Assembly: GCA_964354225.1 (NCBI GenBank)
Contig: CAYGZC010000103.1
Span: 3,408 to 67,407 of the forward strand
Direction of reading: 5' to 3'
Source: CAYGZC01 sp964354225
GTDB taxonomy: Bacteria; Bacteroidota; Ignavibacteria; UBA10030; SZUA-254
Length of the DNA stretch: 64,000 nt
In this document: piece by piece, positions 7,501 to 17,161 of the stretch
Layout of the letters: every line of letters begins with the position of its first letter
Position numbering within the stretch: position 1 is the first letter of the stretch
The notes under the pieces: model-generated
What the model saw: the letters and a program-made list of their open reading frames with translations, nothing else
The model's database searches: none
Told to the model about the DNA's origin: nothing
Position numbers and translations under genes: made by a program

Positions 7501-10014
7501 ATGCGAGTTCAACAGATCATCCTGCTTTCGATTGTTCTTTTCACTCTTTCGTCCGGTCAGGAATCTATTCTACGGGACTCGACCTTCCTTGCAAGTGATA
7601 CAATAAAAATTGATACTACGAGGCAAGATACAACAGCAGCGGTAAGTGGGGTGGATACAGTTGTCAATTATTCCAGCACCGATTCTATCGTATATTTTCT
7701 TCCGACCAAAACTATGTCGCTTTATTCCAACAGTGATATTAAATATCAAAAAATGGAGCTTCAAGCTGAACGGATCGATATCAATTGGGATAATTCTGAA
7801 ATGATAGCAACCGGCGTTCCCGATACCTCCGATACAACCTCAAGAAAACTGCGTGGTGCGCCGGTAATGAATGATCAAGACGAAGTTTATAATGGAAGAG
7901 AACTTGGTTATAACTTCAAAACGAAGCGAGGCAGGATACAAGTTGCGGATACTAAAATGGAGGAAGGATTTTATCATGGAGAAAAGTTAAAAAAAGTTGG
8001 GCAGGATGTTTTATTTATTGCTGATGGACGATACACGACGTGTGATAAACCCGATCCTCATTATTATTTTTTCAGTCCGAAGATGAAAGTGAATCTGCAG
8101 GATAAAGTTATCGCTGAACCGATATACATGTACATCTCGGATGTTCCTGTTTTCTGGTTTCCCGTCGCTGTTTTTCCTAATAAGGGTGGAAGACGTTCCG
8201 GTATTATTGCACCCGCGATTGCTGAGAACGCAACTTATGGCCGCTTACTGCGGCATCTCGGTTATTACTGGGCAGTGAACGACTACATGGATTTCGCCTT
8301 TAAAACAGATTTATATACTAAGGGAAGCTGGGCATTATTTTCAGATTATCAATATAATTTGAGATATTTTTTCAGCGGTGGTTTAAGCGGTGAATATCGG
8401 AAGATGATCGAAGGCGAATCATCGGATAAGAGCGGCCGAAAGGATATTTCGTACATGGCACATATATTTCACCGACAGGAGATCAATCCTACAATGCGTT
8501 TTGACGTGAACTTCACTTTTGCAAGTAATAATTCCTATCGTAATACAATCGATCTCAATCAGGCACTCCGCCAGGAAATTACATCCAATGCAACTATCTC
8601 AAAATATTGGGAAGGGACGCCGAACAGTATTAATATAAACATTTCTCGCCGGCAAAATTTAATAAGTGGAAATATAAATGAAATATTGCCTTCTCTGAGT
8701 TTCAACCACAGTCAGAGTTATCCATTTAGATTTGGTAAAAAGAGCTTTTCAAATCCGTCCGATCTTGCTTGGTACGAGATGATCGGAGTTGGTTACAATT
8801 CTAACTTTTCAAACAATAGGGCGAAAGTAAAACAGAAAGTTGGCGGAATTATTTATCACATCAATGGTCGAGATACAACGAAGACAGTTGAGGATTATGA
8901 GTTTGATCGTAATTATCGGCTTTCACAAAACGTTAATATGAACATTGCTCCCAAACTTGGTTACTTTACCATTTCTCCTTCGATGAATTATTCTGATGAG
9001 CGTACCTTCGTGAATAACGATGTGCCCGATACTGCACATGGTGCTCTTATCACTCGAAATCATCAACAATGGGGGAGGAGGGGATCGTTCTCGGCTGGTA
9101 TTGGGGCGAGTACGAAGGTGTACGGGATTGTCCAGCCCGGCATCTTGGGTGTGTCTGCAATTCGGCATACGTTGTCGCCAAATCTTTCATTCGTGTACTC
9201 GAAACAAATCATTGGCGAACATCTTCCTCCGAAACAAATGATGATGTCGTTAAATGTTGGAAATAATTTTGAGATGAAAACCAAACCGTCGGAAGAAGGA
9301 AAAGAAGATAACAAGTTTCAGCTATTGAATCTGGGAATTAATCTTTCATATAATTTTACCGCTGACAGTTTAAATTTTTCTGACATCGGAATAAACTATC
9401 GAACGGGAATCGGAAACATGCTTGATATTGGTGGTGGAGCTGGGTTCGATCTATACAAGCTTGAGGAGATAAGACCACATATATATAATAGGGTCAATAA
9501 ATTTCTCATAGCTGAAGAGGGGCGTTTGGCCCGTCTGAAGAATTTTTCTCTAAGCATATCAACATCGCTCTCAGGAGAGAAGAAGAAATCGGGCGGGGAA
9601 GTATCAGATACAGATACGACTGCTCAACTTCAACATATTGGTGGCTACCGTGGACGATATGGTGAAGAAGAGGAACCGGATTTCAGCATACCTTGGCGGT
9701 TGTCCATCTCGTGGGATTTTTCAGAGAACAAAGTCCCTGGCAGTAAATTCCGTTCATCAAATGTTCGTGGGAATTTGGAATTCAATCTAACCGATAATTG
9801 GAAATTCTCCATGAATGGCGGATACGATATCGTGAATAAAGAGGTTGTCGTTCCGCAAATTAATATCAGTCGTGATCTTCACTGCTGGATTATGAATTTT
9901 TCGTGGGTACCAATCGGAAATTATCGCTCCTACCAGTTCGAGATTAGGTTGAAGGCGTCTCAGCTTCAGGATATCAAGATAACTAAATCGGGAAGTTCAA
10001 GTGGAATATATTAA
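7501..10014 (+). CDS. lptD: LPS-assembly protein LptD (OstA-like)
   Basis: An 837-residue outer-membrane protein. It has a signal peptide at residues 1-20 (basic start, then IILLSIVLFTLSSG), an OstA/LptA-like beta-jellyroll segment, and a long beta-barrel C-terminus rich in alternating aromatic and polar strands. The junction YMYISDVPVFWFPVAVFP is highly characteristic of LptD. With LptE it would insert lipopolysaccharide into the outer leaflet, so this is a diderm. The ATG at 7501 is chosen over an in-frame start at 7465 because it places the signal peptide at the N-terminus. It starts 7 bases after the ROK kinase stop and converges on clpX. Confidence 0.88.
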   Translation: MRVQQIILLSIVLFTLSSGQESILRDSTFLASDTIKIDTTRQDTTAAVSGVDTVVNYSSTDSIVYFLPTKTMSLYSNSDIKYQKMELQAERIDINWDNSEMIATGVPDTSDTTSRKLRGAPVMNDQDEVYNGRELGYNFKTKRGRIQVADTKMEEGFYHGEKLKKVGQDVLFIADGRYTTCDKPDPHYYFFSPKMKVNLQDKVIAEPIYMYISDVPVFWFPVAVFPNKGGRRSGIIAPAIAENATYGRLLRHLGYYWAVNDYMDFAFKTDLYTKGSWALFSDYQYNLRYFFSGGLSGEYRKMIEGESSDKSGRKDISYMAHIFHRQEINPTMRFDVNFTFASNNSYRNTIDLNQALRQEITSNATISKYWEGTPNSININISRRQNLISGNINEILPSLSFNHSQSYPFRFGKKSFSNPSDLAWYEMIGVGYNSNFSNNRAKVKQKVGGIIYHINGRDTTKTVEDYEFDRNYRLSQNVNMNIAPKLGYFTISPSMNYSDERTFVNNDVPDTAHGALITRNHQQWGRRGSFSAGIGASTKVYGIVQPGILGVSAIRHTLSPNLSFVYSKQIIGEHLPPKQMMMSLNVGNNFEMKTKPSEEGKEDNKFQLLNLGINLSYNFTADSLNFSDIGINYRTGIGNMLDIGGGAGFDLYKLEEIRPHIYNRVNKFLIAEEGRLARLKNFSLSISTSLSGEKKKSGGEVSDTDTTAQLQHIGGYRGRYGEEEEPDFSIPWRLSISWDFSENKVPGSKFRSSNVRGNLEFNLTDNWKFSMNGGYDIVNKEVVVPQINISRDLHCWIMNFSWVPIGNYRSYQFEIRLKASQLQDIKITKSGSSSGIY

Positions 10015-10073
10015 AGGTTACGATGTGGAATATATGATTAGAAGTCAAATAGTCAGATCGTTTCCATGTAAGG

Positions 10074-11336
10074 TTACGCAGAAGCTTTTCTTTCTTTGTA
10101 CAAGTATGCTGGTTCTTTCTTTTTTGTAATTGTATCTTTTCCAATCATACACTTTACAAGATTCTGTCGTGCCGGGAGATGATACATAATATCAAGCATC
10201 GTACCTTCCAATATAGAGCGTAAAGCCCTTGCACCGGTACCGCGCTCTATAGCTTTTTGAACCACTGCTTTTAAAGCTTCTTCTTCGAAATCCAATTCTA
10301 CTCCTTCAAGTCTGAACAGTTTCTGGTACTGCTTCACAAGTGCGTTCTTTGGTTGAGTTAAGATATTCAGCAAAGCTTTTTCGTCAAGTGAGTGAAGTGC
10401 TGCAACAACATGAAGTCGTCCAATAAATTCCGGAATTAAACCAAATTTTAATAAATCATCCGGTTCTACCAACGGTAGAAATTCATCCGCTGCGTGTTCT
10501 TTCTTACTCTTAATATTAGCTCCGAAACCAATTGGATTTTGACTGATTCTTCTAGCAATAATTTTTTCAAGTCCCTCAAATGCACCCCCACAGATAAAAA
10601 GTATGTTCTTTGTGTTGATGTTAATAAGACTTTGTTCGGGATGTTTGCGACCTCCTTTGGGTGGAACACCTGCAAGTGTGCCTTCCAATATTTTCAACAG
10701 CGCTTGCTGAACTCCCTCACCTGAAACGTCGCGCGTTATCGAAGTGCTGTCACTCTTTCGGGCAATTTTATCAATCTCATCGATGTATACAATTCCTCGC
10801 TCTGCTCTTTCAACGTTGTAGTCAGCATTCTGGAGAAGGTGAACGAGCACCGTCTCAACATCATCGCCAACGTATCCTGCTTCTGTTAGTGTGGTTGCAT
10901 CGGCTATGGCAAATGGTACATCGAGAATCCTCGCTAATGTTTGTGCGAGTAGAGTTTTGCCCGTACCGGTTGGACCAAGTAAAAGTATGTTGCTTTTCTC
11001 TATTTCCACATCATCCATTGCATGAAGCTGGGACTTCGAATCAATCCGTTTGTAGTGGTTGTAAACCGCAACGGCGAGATTTTTTTTCGCGAATTCTTGG
11101 CTGATGACATAATCATCTAATGCTTTTTTAATCTCGATTGGAGTTAACAGTGTTTTCGCTGTGGCTCGTTTGGCGGTTATAGCAGCAAGATTATTTCTAA
11201 GGATGTCAACAGAGCTTACGACGCACGCATCGCAAATGTATGCTTCAGGACCGGCTATCATGCTTTGAACTTGTTCTGCTGTGCGTCCACAAAAAGAGCA
11301 CTTGATCGGCTCATCCATTCTTGGTCGTTGTGCCAT
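10074..11336 (-). CDS. clpX: ATP-dependent Clp protease ATP-binding subunit ClpX
   Basis: A 420-residue AAA+ unfoldase that feeds substrates to ClpP. The N-terminal zinc-binding domain has CSFCG and CDAC pairs. Walker A is [15 protein letters not shown] and Walker [12 protein letters not shown]. The GYVGD pore loop and the RKH loop are present, so it should be fully active. The gene starts 3 bases after the clpP stop on the same strand and is the last gene of the tig-clpP-clpX cluster. Confidence 0.97.
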   Translation of the reverse strand: MAQRPRMDEPIKCSFCGRTAEQVQSMIAGPEAYICDACVVSSVDILRNNLAAITAKRATAKTLLTPIEIKKALDDYVISQEFAKKNLAVAVYNHYKRIDSKSQLHAMDDVEIEKSNILLLGPTGTGKTLLAQTLARILDVPFAIADATTLTEAGYVGDDVETVLVHLLQNADYNVERAERGIVYIDEIDKIARKSDSTSITRDVSGEGVQQALLKILEGTLAGVPPKGGRKHPEQSLININTKNILFICGGAFEGLEKIIARRISQNPIGFGANIKSKKEHAADEFLPLVEPDDLLKFGLIPEFIGRLHVVAALHSLDEKALLNILTQPKNALVKQYQKLFRLEGVELDFEEEALKAVVQKAIERGTGARALRSILEGTMLDIMYHLPARQNLVKCMIGKDTITKKKEPAYLYKERKASA

Positions 11337-11339
11337 GAT

Positions 11340-11966
11340 CTATTTATCTTTCTTGGGTTCTACTCGTGCTTTTTTAAATAACAGATTATCGATTAAACCG
11401 TATGCTTTCGCTTCTTCCGAAGACATGTAATAATCTCTATCCGTATCTTTCTCAACCTGCTCAACAGGTTTACCGCAGTGAATGGCGAGGATTTCATTGA
11501 TGCGTTTCTTCATGCGAAGTATCTCTTCCGCTTGTATACTGATATCGGTTGCAGTTCCCTGCACACCACCCCATGGTTGGTGAATCATTATGCGCGAGTT
11601 CGGAAGTGCTGTGCGTTTTCCTTTAGTGCCCCCCGCAAGCAGAACCGCTGCCATACTTGCCGCCATACCAATGCAAATTGTTGAAATATTCGGACGAATG
11701 TACTGCATCGTGTCGTAAACTGCCAGACCTGACGATACGGAGCCGCCCGGACTATTGATGTATAAATTTATATCCTTGTCAGGATCTTCGGATTCTAAAA
11801 ATAAAAGCTGAGCGATTACAAGACTTGCAATCGTATCGTCTATCGGTGTGCTTATGAAGACGATTCGCTCTTTAAGGAGACGCGAAAATATATCGTACGC
11901 TCTTTCGCCGCGTCCTGTTTGCTCAACAACAATGGGAACCAGTTGGTTTATTATCTTCTTCTCCAT
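11340..11966 (-). CDS. clpP: ATP-dependent Clp protease proteolytic subunit ClpP
   Basis: A 208-residue serine protease of the ClpP tetradecamer. The catalytic triad is visible: Ser in [11 protein letters not shown], His in MIHQPWGG and Asp in DTDRDYYMS. It lies between tig and clpX on the minus strand, the classical tig-clpP-clpX order. Nascent-chain folding and regulated proteolysis are therefore expressed together. Confidence 0.97.
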   Translation of the reverse strand: MEKKIINQLVPIVVEQTGRGERAYDIFSRLLKERIVFISTPIDDTIASLVIAQLLFLESEDPDKDINLYINSPGGSVSSGLAVYDTMQYIRPNISTICIGMAASMAAVLLAGGTKGKRTALPNSRIMIHQPWGGVQGTATDISIQAEEILRMKKRINEILAIHCGKPVEQVEKDTDRDYYMSSEEAKAYGLIDNLLFKKARVEPKKDK

Positions 11967-12007
11967 ACAATATTTTACCTTTCCTTTTTAAGAGATACTA
12001 AATATTT

Positions 12008-13282
12008 TCAGCTAATAGGTTCTTCTGTAATTTTTTCCGTTATCTGTGCATATTTCTTTAGGAAATCTGTCAATTTGCTATTAATAATTCTATCCTTTAC
12101 CGAGTTTGAAGATTTATAGAATTGAAGCAATCGCTCTTTCTCGATAGCGAATTTTGGTGCTTCAATTTCAGCAAGACGATCATAATCCGTGTCTTCAACA
12201 CTGATTTTTTCAGTATCAACAATTTTTTCTTGGATTAAAAACCATTTTGCCTGATAAACTGCATAGCTACGATTATTTTCATTGAAAGCATCTTTATTAA
12301 AATCATCAGGCAGCTTTTTATTCGGATACTGATTTTTCATATCTTCAATTAAAGAGTCAAGGACGCCCTTGATCAGCGATTCAGGAACAGTAAATTCGTG
12401 CCGGCGTACAATCTCACCTATGATAGAATCTAACAGCCGGCGTTCGCTGAGATCATTCCAGTATCTTTCTATATCCTTTTTAAGTTGTTGCTGGAAATCT
12501 GTTAGAGTGGTTATTTTTTCTTTAGTGATTTTTTTAACAAACTCATCACTCAAATCGGGAAGATTTACCTTCTCGATTTTTTTTATAATAAGATCTAAAT
12601 TATCGATGTACTTATCACCATCATGTTCTTGTTCGATCTTTACTCGACGTGTTTCACCGACCTTTACTTTGTGCAGTGCCTCTTTAATTTTAGGTAATAA
12701 CGATTCATTAGCTAAATAAAATTTTGCATCGGTTTTTTTTTTGCCTATCAATAGGTTTCCGCTATCGTCAAGCTGCTGTACGTCTGCTGTAACTACATGT
12801 TCATCGTCGGTTACTTCATAAACTTGCTCCATCGTGCTGTTTGATTTGCGAAGCCGCAGAAGTTCTTCGCTGATTTCTTTATCTGTTACGATATGAATTA
12901 CTTTTTCAGCGGGTATATTCTTATATTCCTTCAGCTCAAATGTTGGTTTGACCTCGTATTTTACTTTAAAGGTTAACAACTCTCCACGCTTGTAATCAAT
13001 ATCTGTAAGTACCGGTTCACCCACGGGAAAGATTTCTCGTTCCTTTACAACTTGTCGGTACAAATCACTAGCGATTGTATCAAGTGAATTGTATTCGATG
13101 CTTTCACCATGTTTTCGTTTGACAAGTTCGAGAGGTGCTTTTCCCTTTCGGAATCCTTTTATCTCAATTTTGGCTTGCTGTCGTTTATACGCTTCTTCAA
13201 GATGGGGAGCAAGTTCCAGTGCTGTTGCTTGAATTTGAATTTCTTTTTCAACATCTGATATGTTTGTTAGTGAAACTTCCAT
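12008..13282 (-). CDS. tig: Trigger factor (ribosome-associated chaperone)
   Basis: A 424-residue peptidyl-prolyl isomerase-type chaperone that binds L23 at the ribosome exit tunnel. The N-terminal ribosome-binding signature appears as KGFRKGKAPLELVKRKHG near residues 43-60. The central FKBP-like domain is divergent and the C-terminal part is long and helical. It is the first gene of the tig-clpP-clpX cluster. Its ribosomal docking partner L23 is encoded at 45529. Confidence 0.93.
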   Translation of the reverse strand: MEVSLTNISDVEKEIQIQATALELAPHLEEAYKRQQAKIEIKGFRKGKAPLELVKRKHGESIEYNSLDTIASDLYRQVVKEREIFPVGEPVLTDIDYKRGELLTFKVKYEVKPTFELKEYKNIPAEKVIHIVTDKEISEELLRLRKSNSTMEQVYEVTDDEHVVTADVQQLDDSGNLLIGKKKTDAKFYLANESLLPKIKEALHKVKVGETRRVKIEQEHDGDKYIDNLDLIIKKIEKVNLPDLSDEFVKKITKEKITTLTDFQQQLKKDIERYWNDLSERRLLDSIIGEIVRRHEFTVPESLIKGVLDSLIEDMKNQYPNKKLPDDFNKDAFNENNRSYAVYQAKWFLIQEKIVDTEKISVEDTDYDRLAEIEAPKFAIEKERLLQFYKSSNSVKDRIINSKLTDFLKKYAQITEKITEEPIS

Positions 13283-13381
13283 TATTCGAAATTATTCCTT
13301 TCCATAATTAAACGGATTCTTGATTAAGGTACATCGAAATAAATTAAATCCTCGTGTGTTGAATCAACCTGAAAATCATAG

Positions 13382-13463
13382 TGGGCATGGGGGGATTTGA
13401 ACCCTCACAGGTTTCCCTACTAGCTCCTAAGGCTAGCGCGTCTGCCAGTTCCGCCACATGCCC
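13382..13463 (-). tRNA. tRNA-Leu (anticodon UAG)
   Basis: The reverse strand folds as an 82-nt class II tRNA. The acceptor stem is GGGCATG/CATGCCC with discriminator A. The anticodon arm CTAGC-CTTAGGA-GCTAG gives UAG, there is a long variable arm, and the T loop is TTCAAAT. One A-C mismatch is present in the T stem. CCA is not encoded. Confidence 0.93.
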
Positions 13464-13650
13464 AAGCTTAAGTTTTTCGGGTTGTCTTTACCAATTCCGA
13501 TAGATAATCACTCGCATATTACGGTTTTTATAAAATTGTTGTCTCAATATACAGCTTTTTCGACGGAACTTCAACAGATCACGAAACAATTCATTTTGAG
13601 GAATTGTGAAAGCCCCGATGATGGTGAGCGATAAAATCTGCTGTATCAGT

Positions 13651-14019
13651 TTATTCTTTCAGCACCCGATTGATGCAAGCTGAAAGTGTTATAATATCGT
13701 ATGGTTTGGTTAAATAATCATTAGCTCCCAGTGTTAAACTATCTCTTGCGATTTTCAACTCGTCTACTCCAGTGAGCATGATGACTTTATCTGCGAGGTT
13801 ATTCTGCCGGACATTTCTTAAAACTTCCATGCCATCCATTCCCGGCATTCTGATGTCTAACAAAACAACATTGAAATAAATTTTTTGCAATTTTTCGATT
13901 GCGATCTCGCCGCTCTCCGCTTCATCAACGTCGAAGCCGCGTTGCTCAAGTTCATGTCTGAGAAGTAATCGCATTGTTTCCTCATCGTCAACGATGAGTA
14001 TTTTAGTTTTATCCCACAT
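13651..14019 (-). CDS. Single-domain response regulator (CheY-like receiver)
   Basis: A 122-residue stand-alone receiver domain. The acidic pocket (DDEE near residues 10-13), the phosphorylated Asp in LLDIRMPGMDG near residue 55, the Thr in MLTG and the Lys in TKPYD near residue 105 are all present. It can therefore accept phosphate from a histidine kinase. There is no output domain and no kinase gene adjacent, so its partner is elsewhere and its output unknown. Confidence 0.9.
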   Translation of the reverse strand: MWDKTKILIVDDEETMRLLLRHELEQRGFDVDEAESGEIAIEKLQKIYFNVVLLDIRMPGMDGMEVLRNVRQNNLADKVIMLTGVDELKIARDSLTLGANDYLTKPYDIITLSACINRVLKE

Positions 14020-14191
14020 TCTTTAACCTTTCAAAATTTGCATAAAATATACCACGAATATTAAGGAAAAGCAAGCTCAAAATAATTAAATGTGACAGAT
14101 GTGGGTGATTTGAATGGAAGAAAGTCAATCAGGTTGCTCAGTAAAAAGAAAATCTGTATATTTTACAGGAAATAATTATAAATAACGGATG

Positions 14192-14265
<74 letters not shown>

Positions 14266-14324
14266 CATAAATTGAGGGTTTCTAAATTATCGCAACCATA
14301 TCGCAACTATTCGTTTTTACTTTT

Positions 14325-14436
14325 GTTCCGCAGCCATTCGCTCGCGAGTGGTTGCGCGAGAAAGAAAGTGCGAACATGAATAAGCAAACAACTGAGCAAC
14401 CACAAAAGCACGCGCGCTCATGAGCGGCTGCGGAAC
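14325..14436. repeat. Inverted repeat between tRNA-Arg and DUF2806 gene
   Basis: GTTCCGCAGCC (14325-14335) and its exact complement GGCTGCGGAAC (14426-14436) enclose about 90 bases. The homology extends by GCTC with a 4-base insertion. It could fold as a long hairpin or mark a recombination site at the edge of the inserted DNA. Confidence 0.5.
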
Positions 14437-14467
14437 GCTGCGCATCATTCAAGAAAGATAGAATGAC

Positions 14468-15316
14468 ATGAATGACTCAAAGTCAATAATCAATTTTGGC
14501 GATTTGTCCAAACCTGCAAACACACTCATTAATAAGATCTCTGATGCTATCGGTGGAATCTTCAAACCACAGCAAATTAGAAGGGTTGCACAAGCAGAAG
14601 CAGAGGCGGAAAAAATACGTGCAGTTGGAAGGATTGAAGTGAATGAGTTGTAGCATCGTGCTCTACATCGGTTTATTGCTGAAGAGGCGAAGAACCAGCA
14701 CAACATTGAATCTATTACCCAGAAAGCACTACCACAAGTAACAGAAAAAGCTAGTCCAGAAAAGGTTGAGAACGATTGGATAGTGAACTTCTTTGACAAA
14801 TGTCGACTGATCTCGGATGAGGAAATGCAAAAGCTTTGGGCGATGGCTCTTGCGGGAGAAGCGAACTCCCCAGGGAAGTACTCAAAGAGAACAGTCAATC
14901 TTCTTTCCTCGCTCGATAAGGATGATGCTCAACGGTTTTCAAGACTCTGTTCCTACGGCTTTGTAATCCAAGGAGATCTTGTCACTCTGATCTATGATAT
15001 CTTTCACCCCATATATAAAGATCACGGGATCAATTTCAGCATTTTGTCTCATCAGGAGGGCATCTGTCTTATCCAATTAGGGGACGTTTCTGATTTTGTG
15101 CTTCGCAATTTGCCTCAGAAAATAAAAGTCATTTTCTTTGGAAAAAAGGTGCAGATAGAATTCCAATCTCCTACAGAGAATCATATGGAGGTCGGCTGTG
15201 TGCTTTTGACCCAGGTCGGGAATGAGCTTGCGACAATTTGTGACTCTGTACAGAGAGAGGGATTTCTAGAATACGTGAAAGGGAAATGGACATCTTTTGG
15301 CTACAAAATAGAATGA
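14468..15316 (+). pseudogene. DUF2806 family protein, interrupted by an in-frame amber codon
   Basis: The frame from 14468 runs 61 codons to TAG at 14651-14653, then continues unbroken in the same frame to 15316. The joined product of about 282 residues resembles DUF2806 proteins. It has an N-terminal AEAEAEKIRA helix, a core with WIVNFFDKCRLISDEEMQKLWAMALAGE, and a KRTVN..SLDK segment. The residue at the stop is probably Gln (CAG to TAG). Function is unknown; relatives are scattered in accessory DNA. A downstream re-initiation product from about 14783 would keep the C-terminal two thirds. Confidence 0.72.
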
Positions 15317-15640
15317 AGATACGAAAGGTTGACCGGCACCTTACACCACAAACAACGACGGTCCATTTATAGTAAAGAAAAATGATAGTTATTGCTAGCA
15401 CGGTCAACCCAATCGTCACAAACTGGGCTGGCAACATAGGAATTGGTTGGTATAATTGAAAATTGTCAAATGGCTATTTTGGGAGTTGGGGAGAAACGGT
15501 TACAACGTTCGAAACACGTTGAAAATCTATCAAGATTATATTCAAAACTGAAGTCAAAGGGCCTGTAGTTTAATAATATTACAACCCACCTGAGATACAG
15601 CACATTCCAGAATTATTTTTCCCGAATCACAAGATTTTAC
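15317..15640. other. Gap before the orphan RNA
   Basis: No convincing gene is seen. A perfect 9-bp inverted repeat, GGTTGACCG (15327-15335) and CGGTCAACC (15411-15419), lies just after the DUF2806 frame. A minus-strand frame starting near 15437 begins with a possible membrane helix but lacks a ribosome binding site and overlaps the pseudogene, so it is not called. Confidence 0.4.
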
Positions 15641-15669
15641 TTGACATTTAAAAATTGATTTGATATATT
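15641..15669 (+). promoter_or_regulatory. Strong promoter of orphan RNA
   Basis: TTGACA (15641-15646), a 17-nt spacer and TATATT (15664-15669) match the same elements found before rpsL at 39489. The predicted start is near 15676. No reading frame follows. Confidence 0.75.
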
Positions 15670-15675
15670 TCCACA

Positions 15676-15862
15676 CAGGTAAGGCACCGTGGATTAAGTG
15701 GGTAACTTTTCGATTTATATTTCCCAAGATTTGTGAGAAGTAAACCCCGAAGAATAAGTGTCGGATGATATGGTTTTGTTCTTTTTATGAGGTCGAGGGC
15801 GCCTCAGTAATAGAATTGCCTGGGGGGCGGTTCACACACTGAAGGGCGCCTTCGACTTTTTT
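15676..15862 (+). ncRNA. Candidate structured small RNA of about 187 nt
   Basis: A promoter and an intrinsic terminator bracket about 187 nt with no credible reading frame. Three hairpins can be drawn. GGGT-A-ACTTTTC (15700-15711) pairs with GAGAAGT-AA-ACCC (15735-15747). CCGA (15747-15750) pairs with TCGG (15760-15763). The terminator stem is at 15792-15856. A G-U pair in that stem forms only in the plus-strand transcript, supporting the direction. Length and isolated location would suit 6S RNA, and AAGGCACC near the 5' end could pair with GGCGCCTT near the 3' end. The diagnostic 6S core cannot be confirmed by eye, so the class is left open. Confidence 0.6.
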
Positions 15863-15868
15863 ATTTTA
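15792..15868 (+). terminator. Intrinsic terminator of the orphan RNA
   Basis: The 12-bp stem GTCGAGGGCGCC / GGCGCCTTCGAC (15792-15803 and 15845-15856) is extended inward by TCAGT/ACTGA after a 2-nt bulge. TTTTTTATTTTAT follows from 15857. The tail overlaps the last codons of the convergent pdaD gene. Confidence 0.8.
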
Positions 15869-16411
15869 TGGGAGGAGGATAGCAGAGGCAACTACGGTCG
15901 TCCATAAACCGTTCTTATCGCCTTCTGCTGATTGTGTAACATTAAATGACTTAACAATCTTCCCGCTCATCTTGTACTGCTTCTCGCGTTCGTCCCATGC
16001 AATGTTCGGATCAAACTCGACACCAAGTGTTGTTGCTAACATTGTTGCTGCGAGGTCTTCAGCATAATCACCAGCTTTTTCATCCGTCTCACCGAATGGA
16101 TGATGCTCGGATAGATAACCGTATTGGGTATTGTCGGAGGGAGTTGCGACACCGATGGATGCGGCTATCAATCGGTTTGGTTCATTCGTGGCATTACGTG
16201 CCATGACTGCGAAAGTTATTTGACCTGCCTGAAGAAGTTTCAGTCCGTCTTCAGTTGGGATTCGTTTACAACCCGGTGGGAAGATGCTAGATACTGTCAC
16301 GAGATTACATTTCTCGATCTTTGCATCTCTGAGTGCTAACTCGAATGATTGTAAATAATCTTTATGCCGACCGACCCCTTTGGTGAAGAAGATTTTTGTT
16401 GGGACGTACAC
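15866..16411 (-). CDS. pdaD: Pyruvoyl-dependent arginine decarboxylase
   Basis: A 181-residue proenzyme that self-cleaves at a serine to form a pyruvoyl group, then decarboxylates arginine to agmatine for polyamine synthesis. The cleavage region [16 protein letters not shown] lies at about residues 37-52, and the [22 protein letters not shown] segment near residues 98-119 is typical. The GTG start is supported by AAGGAG eight bases upstream. No agmatinase or agmatine deiminase gene is nearby. Confidence 0.92.
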   Translation of the reverse strand: MYVPTKIFFTKGVGRHKDYLQSFELALRDAKIEKCNLVTVSSIFPPGCKRIPTEDGLKLLQAGQITFAVMARNATNEPNRLIAASIGVATPSDNTQYGYLSEHHPFGETDEKAGDYAEDLAATMLATTLGVEFDPNIAWDEREKQYKMSGKIVKSFNVTQSAEGDKNGLWTTVVASAILLP

Positions 16412-16494
16412 TTCAGTTGCTCCTTAAAAAAAAGTAATGATAATAGTTGAATATGGTTTGTGGGTATTCACTTATATATGTTTTCATTATTAAA

Positions 16495-16523
16495 TTAGTA
16501 AAAAATATAAATTCAAAAGTCAA
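16495..16523 (-). promoter_or_regulatory. Possible pdaD promoter
   Basis: On the minus strand TTGACT (16518-16523) is followed after 17 nt by TACTAA (16495-16500), giving a leader of about 80 nt before the GTG. The -10 match is only fair. Confidence 0.4.
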
Positions 16524-16560
16524 GGTGTAAAAGTAAAAACGGCTTCTCTATGCTCTTCGT

Positions 16561-17025
16561 TCATCTTGCATAATCTCTCTGAAGCTGCCGTTTTGTTTCT
16601 CTTTCTTTAATCGCTTCTCGCTTGTCATAGGATTTTTTACCTTTCGCGAGTCCGAGTTCAACTTTGGCGATGTTATTTTTAAAATATACTCTGAGTGGTA
16701 CCAATGTTAATCCTTTTCCAGCCACTTTACCAATCAATCGGCGAATTTCACGCTTGTGCATCAACAGTTTCCGATCACGCTTGGGATCGTGGTTGTTTAT
16801 ATTACCTTTCTCAAAAGGACTAATGTGCATCCCAATGAGCCAGACTTCACCGTTCTTGAGTAGAGCGTAACCATCCTGCAGATTGGCAGTGCGTTGCCTA
16901 AGTGATTTGACTTCAGTACCTTTCAGCACGATGCCCGTTTCAAACCGATCGATAATGAAATAATCGTGGAGAGCTTTACGGTTGGTAACAACAACTTTTT
17001 CTTCCTTGGAGCTCTCTGTAGTCAT
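16561..17025 (-). CDS. smpB: SsrA-binding protein SmpB
   Basis: A 154-residue tmRNA partner that delivers tmRNA to stalled ribosomes. The OB-fold core shows NRKALHDYFIIDRFETGIVL, GTEVKSLR and QDGYA. The basic C-terminal tail (KGKKSYDKREAIKERETKRQ) is intact. The start at 17025 gives MTTESSKEEK and normal length; an upstream in-frame ATG at 17199 would add 58 unusual residues and is rejected. The tmRNA gene was not found in this window. Confidence 0.95.
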   Translation of the reverse strand: MTTESSKEEKVVVTNRKALHDYFIIDRFETGIVLKGTEVKSLRQRTANLQDGYALLKNGEVWLIGMHISPFEKGNINNHDPKRDRKLLMHKREIRRLIGKVAGKGLTLVPLRVYFKNNIAKVELGLAKGKKSYDKREAIKERETKRQLQRDYAR

Positions 17026-17161
17026 CTCGGTTGCAGCATGATGGAAATAATAATAAGAATTTTGGAAGGTAAATGCAATATAAAATTTTTTAACAATTGC
17101 ATAGAGTGCAATTCCAAATCGTACTCTAAAAAGTTTAATTCTTGTTCCCCAAAAGACTTTG

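Noticed and set aside
15171..15437. Minus-strand 88-codon frame beginning with a hydrophobic helix
   Set aside because: No ribosome binding site, overlaps the DUF2806 frame, and the sequence after the helix is uninformative. Too weak for a small membrane toxin call.
14266..15640. Duplicated tRNA-Arg 3' end as an integration att site
   Set aside because: Looked for the terminal 20 bases of the tRNA downstream by eye and found no convincing copy in this interval.
15676..15862. tmRNA, RNase P RNA or SRP RNA identity for the orphan RNA
   Set aside because: It has no ANDEN-like tag frame or tRNA-like ends, no RNase P signature, and is too long and lacks the SRP Alu/S-domain core motif. 6S is left as a possibility only.
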